A stretch of 64,000 nucleotides of DNA from Pigmentibacter ruber (GTDB lineage: Bacteria > Bdellovibrionota_B > Oligoflexia > Silvanigrellales > Silvanigrellaceae), in contig NZ_WSSC01000006.1 of assembly GCF_009792895.1 (NCBI RefSeq), forward strand, positions 1-64,000, given 5' to 3'. The translations under genes were made by a program, and so were the position numbers. Under the pieces are notes generated by a model. It saw only the letters and a list, made by a program, of their open reading frames with translations, was not told where the DNA came from and searched no databases. Numbering within the stretch: position 1 is the first letter of the stretch; the number at the start of each line of letters is the position of its first letter. Positions 57,009 through 64,000 of the stretch are shown here, piece after piece.

Positions 57009-57938
57009 TTAAGAACAGATTGAACCTTTTGCTAAACCTTCATATGCACGTATTTCTAAATCTTGATCGGTTGCTTGAAATAAACTTTTTATAAATTCTG
57101 CTATATTTTCTACTGTACTTTCTTGTTCTAATAAAAAAACGCACTCTTTTGGTAATATAACAGCAACTTCTCCTTGTGTTCCTTTATATTGAGCAACCAA
57201 TAATTTATCTTTATATTCAGTGATTTCAGGACAATGTTCTATTAATTCATGAATTAGTTTAGAATTCCAATTGGTTTCTAAATAATTTCTTGAAATAATA
57301 TAAGAATGATTCAGTTTTTTAGCGACAAAATTACTTTTATCAGCATCAAATTTTCCATCTTTAAACACTTCAATTATATTGCTATGGCCATGAAATCTTT
57401 GGCAATTACCATAATGATGGCATAAGCTGTGGGTATAGCTGAAGTAATTGCTTTTGGTATGATGTTCATGGGGTCTTAATTTAACAATAACGTTAGTTAC
57501 GTTTTCAGGAGAATTTCGAAGAATTGATTGAGAAATTTCTTTTTCTAATAAAGAAACGTCTCCTTTGTCTAAAGATATTAATGTTTCTCTTGATATTTTT
57601 CTTACAGAATTGCTGTACGTATTTATAGCAAAAATGGAATCTTGTTCAGTTTCTTTAAAACCAGCAACAATTATAAGTTGAGAATTGGATTGAAAACGGA
57701 TACTACTCGGTTTAACAAGCAATTTATGATCAAATTCGTGATCGATAGTACTTTTAGCTGATTTTTTAGCTAGACTAAAATCAAAAAGAACTCCATTTTT
57801 ATCTTTTTTACCTTCCCAAGTAACATCAACGTACCAGCTTTTTCCTTGAGGACCTGTACTAGGATATAAAATAGCACAATCAAGCAAGGTAACATCTTGA
57901 ATGAATATTTTGGTCGTACTCTGGGGTGTATTTAACAT
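57009..57938 (-). CDS. queD: 6-carboxytetrahydropterin synthase QueD, tandem-domain form
   Basis: 309 residues, twice the usual QueD. The C-terminal half has Cys-containing SYTHSLCHHYGNCQRFHGHSN with zinc-binding HGH. The N-terminal half (DCAILYPSTGPQGKSWYVDVTWEGK, FDHKLLV) looks like a second T-fold domain without the full catalytic set. Makes CPH4 for QueE, encoded next. Similar long forms occur in some gammaproteobacteria, to my recollection. Confidence 0.85.
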   Translation of the reverse strand: MLNTPQSTTKIFIQDVTLLDCAILYPSTGPQGKSWYVDVTWEGKKDKNGVLFDFSLAKKSAKSTIDHEFDHKLLVKPSSIRFQSNSQLIIVAGFKETEQDSIFAINTYSNSVRKISRETLISLDKGDVSLLEKEISQSILRNSPENVTNVIVKLRPHEHHTKSNYFSYTHSLCHHYGNCQRFHGHSNIIEVFKDGKFDADKSNFVAKKLNHSYIISRNYLETNWNSKLIHELIEHCPEITEYKDKLLVAQYKGTQGEVAVILPKECVFLLEQESTVENIAEFIKSLFQATDQDLEIRAYEGLAKGSICS

Positions 57939-58014
57939 AATTAGACAAAGCCTTTTGTAAGTCAGAAGCTAAAATTCTTCTGTGGATTTGTCTTAGCGAA
58001 ATAATGAATAGTAA

Positions 58015-58941
58015 TCAACCTAAAAGCTTTAAAGCCATTTCAGGGATTTGATTAGCTTGAGAAAGAACTGAAATTCCAGCTTTTTGTAAAATGGTTTGCT
58101 GGACAACCTGTGAACTTTCGTCAGCATAATCAGAATCTTTGATGCGCGATTTTGCTGCCTCTAAGTTTTCTATAGTCATACCGGTATTTGCTGCTGCATA
58201 CTGCATTCTATTCTGGATAGCTCCTAAAATAGCTCTATATTCATTTACTTTATCTATTGCTTTATCCAAACGAATCATACTGCGTTGAGCATATATCTTC
58301 TTGTCTACTCGTGTACCTTCTTCATCAGTTGCGGTACCAATTTCCAGTGAGCCCTCACCACCAGTTAAAGCATTGATTTTTTCTAAGTTAATTCTGATAA
58401 TATGTGTTGGATTTCTTACTGTATAAAGGTCATCAACCTCCTGATAATATGAGGCTCCTACTTGAATTTCTAATGGAGGAGGATTGCTGTTTTCTTTTAA
58501 TACAGGTGGAATTTCTGCTGCTCCCGTAAGTAGACGAGTTCCATTAAATTCAGTTGAGTAGGCAATTCTATCAATTTCATCTTTCAGGGCTACAAATTCT
58601 TTTTGTATATGGCCTCGTTCTAAGTCCCCAATTGTATCACTAGCAGCTTGAACTGAAAGTTCTTTTAATCTTATCAGCATATTTGATATTTCGTTCAATC
58701 CTCCTTCAGCGGTTTGTATTAAACTAATCCCATCATGAGTATTGCGTTTTGCTTGAACAAGACCTCTAACTTGTGAACGTAGTTTTTCAGAAATTGCAAG
58801 TCCGGCAGCATCATCTGCTGCTCTATTTATGCGATAACCACTTGCAACTCTTTCTGTGTGTTTTGCCAATGCAAGAGTTGACACAGCTAAATTCCTCTGT
58901 GCGTTGATTGAGCTTATATTCGTTTGTACCCTCAATCCCAT
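58015..58941 (-). CDS. fliC: Flagellin, compact form
   Basis: 308 residues. N-terminal MGLRVQTNISSINAQRNL...RVASGYRINRAADDAAGLAISEKLRSQVRGL and the C-terminal coiled region ending PEMALKLLG are the D0/D1 filament domains. Only a small variable middle (about 150-220) is present, so the D2/D3 surface domains are missing. GCGGAGA lies before the ATG. The gene is 30 bases downstream of the HEAT/HEPN-like gene; no sigma-28 promoter is seen in that gap. Confidence 0.96.
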   Translation of the reverse strand: MGLRVQTNISSINAQRNLAVSTLALAKHTERVASGYRINRAADDAAGLAISEKLRSQVRGLVQAKRNTHDGISLIQTAEGGLNEISNMLIRLKELSVQAASDTIGDLERGHIQKEFVALKDEIDRIAYSTEFNGTRLLTGAAEIPPVLKENSNPPPLEIQVGASYYQEVDDLYTVRNPTHIIRINLEKINALTGGEGSLEIGTATDEEGTRVDKKIYAQRSMIRLDKAIDKVNEYRAILGAIQNRMQYAAANTGMTIENLEAAKSRIKDSDYADESSQVVQQTILQKAGISVLSQANQIPEMALKLLG

Positions 58942-58971
58942 TTTAATGTCTCCGCTAGGGGATTTACCCTC

Positions 58972-61899
58972 TTACTGAGTTTGGGCTTCTAGGCTTCTTC
59001 CTATTGTAAGGCAAGTTGAAATGATTTTATAGGCTTGGTTACGCATTGTTTCAATTTCATCACGAGCTTCCCATGTCAAGCCCTCATGCACGGCACGATT
59101 TCGACTATCTTGGAGGGAGTGAACTAATTTTATAAATTCAAAAAGCTCATTATCATCAGAAAAATTTAAAGAAATAATTTTATTTAACTGAAATTGACAT
59201 TCTTGTCTGGCAGCAACGAGAAGTAATAATGCAAAAGCTTTTGGACCATCTAAAGTAAAACGTTTACCAGGTCTGTATAAACATATTGCTCGCAACATTT
59301 TGCGCAGTTTAAATTTACTAAAATAAGGAACGGTTCGAATAATTGGTAGATTAGCAATATATTCTTCAAACGCGGTCATTTTTTCAACCACCCCTTTTCC
59401 ATAACCGATTGATTCTAACTTTTTAGATAATTCTCCTTTTCTTATGATAGAATCTGTATAAGCTTCAAATGTATCTCGCATAGTTAATTCAACCGCTTTA
59501 CAATGCATATTAACTATAGGACTTAAATCTACAGCTTCATTCCCCCATTCTTTTGATTGGATTAAGATCATTTCTGCAGTTCTTAATGCACTTTTAGAAT
59601 CAATCGATAAGGGATCACAATTAGGAATAAATGATTTAATAACAAAGTCGATATCTTGCGAAGATATTTTTTGCTCATTTTTTACAGAATTATCAATTTG
59701 TTGAGGAATTGAAAGAGATATTTTTTTTATAGCAATTTGTAATGCAAGATCTAATTTTTCATTTAATCGCATAAGTTGAAGTGTTTTAAATTCTTGTAAT
59801 ATTTCTTCGGGATTTATTAAAGGTATTTCATTAATTATTTTAATTTTAATTTCATTAGAAATATTAGGTTTAGAGATTAAACGAATTAATGCTTGATGTG
59901 CTCTAGGGTGTTTTGATTTTAAAAGTTCAATAATAGTATGCTCTACAAAATCAATATCGATATGTTGAAGAGCTTGATATAAAATAGCTTTAATTGCATC
60001 ATCTGTGTCTAGTTTTACAAGAGCTCTAACTATCCATCTTTTTTCTACATGCGGTGCAACTCGTAAACCTTCTCGGATAAATTTTTCATAGAAATCTTTT
60101 TCTTCGGCACTAAGATTAGAATTTAAACAAACTTGGAGAATTGCTCCCCAACGCATAATTGGCCTATCACTATAAAAATTTCCAGTCCAATCAGAATAAT
60201 CTGTGTCATTTTCTTCCTCAATCTGTGGTGTTGTATTATCTAATATTGATTGGATTAAATTTGAAATTTCTTTAAGTGTGTCTAATGTTTTTTGGGTTAT
60301 AGGGACTCTAAATTGATTAGCTCCAACTAAAATGGATTGAAAACGTGATGTAACCTCTAAAATATATTCATCTTTTTCCATGTTTCCATTTATTAAAGTA
60401 TTTCTTATTGTTTCTAATTCGCTTTGTATTGCTAGACTAATTGTATGTAAGTCTAGTTTAGGAGCACTCAATGCTATAGCTGTAAAAGCCCAACTCGTGC
60501 CTGAAAAAGGGATTGTTTTATAAAGTTCATTCATAAAAAATGGCGAATAATTACCACCTATTGTAGCTGAGTAAATTTTATCAACATAACTATCATAAGT
60601 GCTATGATTTATTTCTCCACTTTTTTTATGAAATATTTTAATATTATTTAATACAATTTTTTCATTTACTGCGTAATCTTTTAAATTATATTTATTTGTA
60701 TTAATGTTACCTAAGGCAAATACCTGAGCAAGTAGTAAATCTATATCGATAGTTTTTTCAAATAAATTTTGCCATTCACTATTTTTTGCAAAAAAACAAT
60801 CATAATTTAAAAAAGTAAAATTTAAATCATTTGATAGTTTATGCCAAACTTTAAAATTTTGAGGATTTGTTATCGAGGTATTAAAAATTTCTGAATTATA
60901 AGGTTTGAAAAGTCCCCATATTTTACAAACAGATTGAGGTATTTTTTCCACATGAACTAAGCCAATTTTGGAATCTTGTGCTAAAATATTTGTCAAAATA
61001 GGATCTTTTAATTTTAATATAGTACTTAATATTTTTAATAAATTTTCAAAATTAGTTTCTGTCGCCAGAATTTCTTTCAAAGCTTCTGCTAAAATATTTT
61101 TACTAAAACAACTAAAACCTATAAAATTTGGAAATATATTTGTTGAGTTACTATAAAAAAAATTTTTAGCAGAAATAATATTAAAATTTTCTTTTTGGTA
61201 AATAGTAATTTGATTACATATTAATTGATATATTCTCTTTATATCTGTATTAATTAATTTGTTTATTTTATTGAATAATATATTATTTAATTCTTCAATC
61301 TGTAAAGAAAAGCCTAAATAAAGTATAGCAGAAATTGCTGAATTTTTTTTAAGAATTAAATTATCTTCTTGCTCCAGAATATTCTCAGCTATTTTAATCG
61401 CTTTATTAGAAACATATCCTAAACTAAGAAAAGCATTAAAGCCTTTTGCAAGAATAAAGTCAGGCAAATTATCATGTATTGATTTTTCAAGGGAGAATAA
61501 AAATCTTTCATCCAAAGTTTGTTCAATATAATGATATATTGAGAAAATAATCTCATTATCTTGTGGTTGCTTCTCGAGTAAATCCTTTACTCTGCTTGCG
61601 AAAGATGAGATTTTTGAATTTGCTAGTGCCATAATACAACTGCTTAATACACTTGGATTCGTTTCTTTTAAGAGCAAATAAGAAATAATTGCCCATTCAC
61701 TACTTGGTGTACTAGGTAGTAAGAGCGAGGATGCTAATTTAGACTTTTCCTCTTGCGTGGGAATGAGCGCCATGATTTGCCAAATAAGCAAATTTCCTTG
61801 CCATGATTGAGAATTTTTTACCAATTTTTCGATAGCAATATAACGGTCATTTGCATTTTCTGAACGGACATACTGTTTTAAATCTTGAAAAATTGGCAT
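58972..61899 (-). CDS. Large HEAT-repeat-like protein with HEPN-like C terminus
   Basis: ATG 61899 has GGGAG eight bases upstream; a GTG at 61908 is in frame. About 975 residues, no signal peptide. The first 700 are mostly helical pairs resembling HEAT repeats (e.g. HPRAHQALIRLISKPNISNEIKIKIINEI). The last 200 form another helical domain with SRNRAVHEG near residue 940, an Rx4H pattern as in HEPN domains. No family is recognised with certainty. Position directly before flagellin suggests a link to motility, or a chance neighbour. Confidence 0.6.
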   Translation of the reverse strand: MPIFQDLKQYVRSENANDRYIAIEKLVKNSQSWQGNLLIWQIMALIPTQEEKSKLASSLLLPSTPSSEWAIISYLLLKETNPSVLSSCIMALANSKISSFASRVKDLLEKQPQDNEIIFSIYHYIEQTLDERFLFSLEKSIHDNLPDFILAKGFNAFLSLGYVSNKAIKIAENILEQEDNLILKKNSAISAILYLGFSLQIEELNNILFNKINKLINTDIKRIYQLICNQITIYQKENFNIISAKNFFYSNSTNIFPNFIGFSCFSKNILAEALKEILATETNFENLLKILSTILKLKDPILTNILAQDSKIGLVHVEKIPQSVCKIWGLFKPYNSEIFNTSITNPQNFKVWHKLSNDLNFTFLNYDCFFAKNSEWQNLFEKTIDIDLLLAQVFALGNINTNKYNLKDYAVNEKIVLNNIKIFHKKSGEINHSTYDSYVDKIYSATIGGNYSPFFMNELYKTIPFSGTSWAFTAIALSAPKLDLHTISLAIQSELETIRNTLINGNMEKDEYILEVTSRFQSILVGANQFRVPITQKTLDTLKEISNLIQSILDNTTPQIEEENDTDYSDWTGNFYSDRPIMRWGAILQVCLNSNLSAEEKDFYEKFIREGLRVAPHVEKRWIVRALVKLDTDDAIKAILYQALQHIDIDFVEHTIIELLKSKHPRAHQALIRLISKPNISNEIKIKIINEIPLINPEEILQEFKTLQLMRLNEKLDLALQIAIKKISLSIPQQIDNSVKNEQKISSQDIDFVIKSFIPNCDPLSIDSKSALRTAEMILIQSKEWGNEAVDLSPIVNMHCKAVELTMRDTFEAYTDSIIRKGELSKKLESIGYGKGVVEKMTAFEEYIANLPIIRTVPYFSKFKLRKMLRAICLYRPGKRFTLDGPKAFALLLLVAARQECQFQLNKIISLNFSDDNELFEFIKLVHSLQDSRNRAVHEGLTWEARDEIETMRNQAYKIISTCLTIGRSLEAQTQ

Positions 61900-61971
61900 T
61901 ATACTCACTCCCTATGCAAAATATTTTATAGTCAAAAAATACTTTTGGGGCAATTAAAAATAAAGAGGAGA

Positions 61972-63519
61972 TTAAATTTTAACAGTGTAATCTGTTGGAT
62001 TTATGTAGTGAGTATCCATTTGGGCTAGTTGCAAAGTACCACTCATATCCCAGTTAACAGACTGCCATTTAGTAAATTGGTCGACAACCCATATACCTGA
62101 TTGCCTACTCCCATTACCGCTTTTTCCATTTCCTCCAAAGGGAAGATGCGCTTCTGCACCTGTTGTGCTGTTATTAATACTTGTCATACCAGCTGAAATT
62201 TCTGTTCTATATCGATATGCAGCCTGTATATTATTTGTGTAAATAGCTGAACTTAACCCATAACCAGATTTATTGGCGAAGTAAATAGCTTCGTCTAAAT
62301 CAGAAAAAGTGAGGATATTGAAAATAGGACCAAATGTTTCAGTCGAAAAGATAGCATCGTCAGATGAGACATTATCCACAATACTTGGAAATGCATAATA
62401 CCCTAAATTAGCATTTCCTGAAAAATTATCAGGTTTTACTGTTTCTGTTATGCGCCCATTTTTTGTCGTAATTAATTTATGGTGAGGTTTAACTAAATTT
62501 TCTAAATTATCTATATGTTTTTTCAAAAACTTTTCACTAATCATGGGACCGTAAAAAATATTCTCATTTAAAGGATTTCCAATTTGAATACTTGTAACTT
62601 TATCTAGCAATTTTTTTGTAAGTGTTTCTTTAATAGATTTATGAACTATTAAATTACCTAATGATGTGCAACGTTGTCCAGCAGTACCAAAACCAGCCCA
62701 TAGAGCCCCATTTACTACAAGATCTAGATCGGCATCGGGCATTACTACCATAGGATTTTTTCCTCCTAGCTCTAAACAAGGAGTTTGCAAATTACGTCCA
62801 CAAATTTCGCCGATTTGTTTTCCAACCTCGGTACTTCCGGTGAAACCTATTTTATCTATTAATCCTTCATCAACTAAGGAAACTAATGCTGCTCCAGTTT
62901 TTGCCCCTGAACCAAAAACAACATGAAAAACATTTTTTGGAACTCCTGCTGCATATAACATTTCAGCAAAAATCATAGATAAATAAGGAGTATCTTCTGA
63001 TGGTTTCCAAACACATACATTTCCACAAACTAAAGCTGGTATAAAGTACCAACTAGGAACGGCAAAGGGAAAATTTCCGGCTGTGATGCAGGCAAAAACA
63101 CCAAGAGGTCTACGGTATGTATATAATTCTTTATTGTGCATTTCACTCGGGACTGTTTGCCCATATAAACGCCTGCCCTCTGAAATAAAAAAATAACATG
63201 TGTCGATTGCTTCTTGAATATCTCCACGCGCTTCTTTGATAGGTTTACCCATTTCTCGGGTCAATATTTGTGCTAATGGCTCTTTATTTTTTTCTATTAG
63301 CTTTGCAAAATTTGCTATGATTCCTGCCCGAATAGGTGCAGGAGTTTTTTTCCAATTTTCCCAACCTTTTTTTGCTTCATGGCAGGCTTCACGGCATTCT
63401 TCTTTACTAGCATTTGCAAATATAGCTAAAGTATCTTCTTTATTTGCTGGGTTAATTGAAGGAAAAAGATCTGTTCCAATGGTTCTTTTACCAGAAATAA
63501 TAGATGAAACTGCATTCAT
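61972..63519 (-). CDS. NAD(P)+-dependent aldehyde dehydrogenase
   Basis: 515 residues. Catalytic Cys in GQRCTS, Glu in CLELGGKNP, and the cofactor loop FTGSTEVG are all present, with PWNF-equivalent AGNFPFAVPSW. Full-length ALDH; the sequence resembles ALDH7/semialdehyde dehydrogenase types, but the substrate is uncertain. Start overlaps the ABC transporter stop by four bases (ATGA), so the two are coupled. Confidence 0.9.
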   Translation of the reverse strand: MNAVSSIISGKRTIGTDLFPSINPANKEDTLAIFANASKEECREACHEAKKGWENWKKTPAPIRAGIIANFAKLIEKNKEPLAQILTREMGKPIKEARGDIQEAIDTCYFFISEGRRLYGQTVPSEMHNKELYTYRRPLGVFACITAGNFPFAVPSWYFIPALVCGNVCVWKPSEDTPYLSMIFAEMLYAAGVPKNVFHVVFGSGAKTGAALVSLVDEGLIDKIGFTGSTEVGKQIGEICGRNLQTPCLELGGKNPMVVMPDADLDLVVNGALWAGFGTAGQRCTSLGNLIVHKSIKETLTKKLLDKVTSIQIGNPLNENIFYGPMISEKFLKKHIDNLENLVKPHHKLITTKNGRITETVKPDNFSGNANLGYYAFPSIVDNVSSDDAIFSTETFGPIFNILTFSDLDEAIYFANKSGYGLSSAIYTNNIQAAYRYRTEISAGMTSINNSTTGAEAHLPFGGNGKSGNGSRQSGIWVVDQFTKWQSVNWDMSGTLQLAQMDTHYINPTDYTVKI

Positions 63520-64000
63520 ATTAATTCCTCTGTTACTGATGGATCGCTAAAAGCTTTGCTGGCTTGCGATGTCTTTGATGGTGAAAAATCCAATATATCA
63601 GTAGCATATTCTTTAATAGCAGGTCTATGGGCAATCACGATTGTAATTGCGTTTTGGACATGACATTTTAAATTTTCAATTATTTTAATTTCGTTAATAT
63701 TATCTAGAGCGCTTGTTCCTTCATCAATAATAATTAATTCTGGTTGGTTGTAGAAAATTCTAGCAAACATCAAGCGTTGTTTTTCCCCTCCAGAAAGACC
63801 ATTTACATCTGAAAAAATATCTTTTTCTAATAATGATAAAGTGAGCGCATTTTTAATTTCAGAAATTTGCTGGTCTGAAGGGATTGTAATTTTTTGTGGA
63901 TAAATAATATTTTCAAAGATAGAACCTGAAAAGATAAATGGATCTTGAGGAATAAAACATATTTTATTAGCGATTTTTTTATAATATTCTTCGCTAATTT
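63516..64000 (-). CDS. ABC exporter ATPase, C-terminal part (runs off the window)
   Basis: An open frame continues through the right edge, so only about 160 residues of the nucleotide-binding domain are seen. In order: Q-loop FIPQDPFIFSGSIFENI, signature LSGGEKQRL, Walker B ELIIIDEGTSALD and H-loop IAHRP. The Q-loop form is typical of exporter-type ABC proteins. Walker A and any membrane domain lie outside. Confidence 0.9.
   Translation of the reverse strand, partial: ISEEYYKKIANKICFIPQDPFIFSGSIFENIIYPQKITIPSDQQISEIKNALTLSLLEKDIFSDVNGLSGGEKQRLMFARIFYNQPELIIIDEGTSALDNINEIKIIENLKCHVQNAITIVIAHRPAIKEYATDILDFSPSKTSQASKAFSDPSVTEELI

Noticed and set aside
62666..63550. Plus-strand frames antisense to the aldehyde dehydrogenase
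   Set aside because: The dehydrogenase has all catalytic motifs on the minus strand; the antisense frames look like noise.
1..64000. Prophage, insertion sequences or a genomic island
   Set aside because: No transposase, integrase, phage structural gene, terminal repeats or marked change in base composition was seen.

Overview
The window is a compact, very A+T-rich (roughly 30% G+C by eye) chromosomal segment of a Gram-negative, flagellated bacterium. Gram-negative character is shown by lptC-lptA-lptB, lipoprotein signal peptides, a BamB-like protein and murA. A fliL-to-flhG/fliA/cheY cluster with the polar-flagellum regulators FlhF and FlhG points to one or a few polar flagella. Gene content, low G+C and many small secreted solute-binding-like proteins without transporters suggest a Bdellovibrionota/Oligoflexia lineage, perhaps Silvanigrella-like. 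That placement is inference from memory of such genomes, not from a search.

Layout. 1-127: 3' end of a 5S rRNA gene and its terminator, so an rRNA operon lies to the left. 367-7257: a frameshifted solute-binding gene, a peptidase E, a DbpA-type DEAD-box helicase, a YihY membrane protein, and a large two-domain protein (ferritin-like DUF455 plus ATP-grasp-like). 7421-20631: flagellar/chemotaxis operon fliL-M-N-O-P-Q-R-flhB-flhA-flhF-flhG-fliA-cheY, then a PilZ-like and a DUF2802-like gene. 20660-28388: a second frameshifted solute-binding gene, a lipoprotein, a minus-strand operon TPR protein-BamB-like-ybeY-CBS/HlyC, csrA, and murA. 28614-28804: two identical tRNA-Val genes. 28814-41442: mixed metabolic and envelope genes (amidohydrolase, L,D-transpeptidase, matrixin-like lipoprotein, RlmK-like methyltransferase, receiver-CheX fusion, M3 peptidase, sodium symporter) and an extremely acidic repeat protein. 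41628-43949: dnaX, SRP RNA and tRNA-Ser. 44166-47844: rplU-rpmA, obgE-rsfS-rlmH-comF. 48219-52695: rlpA-like gene and the tightly packed operon pabB-pabA-lptC-lptA-lptB. 52955-57938: AMP nucleosidase, a solute-binding protein, an APP1-like phosphatase, queE and a double-domain queD. 58015-64000: flagellin, a large HEAT/HEPN-like protein, an aldehyde dehydrogenase and the end of an ABC exporter.

The genes are mostly housekeeping plus motility. The export gate (FliOPQR-FlhAB), switch (FliMN), stator-associated FliL, polar placement (FlhF/FlhG), sigma-28, CheY and a distant flagellin form one functional set, with a receiver-CheX protein and CsrA as likely modulators. No prophage, insertion sequence or CRISPR array is visible. 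The most unusual items are the DUF455/ATP-grasp fusion, the HEAT/HEPN-like protein beside flagellin, MurA with two altered active-site positions, the Asp/Glu/Tyr repeat protein, and two solute-binding genes broken at or near poly(A) tracts.
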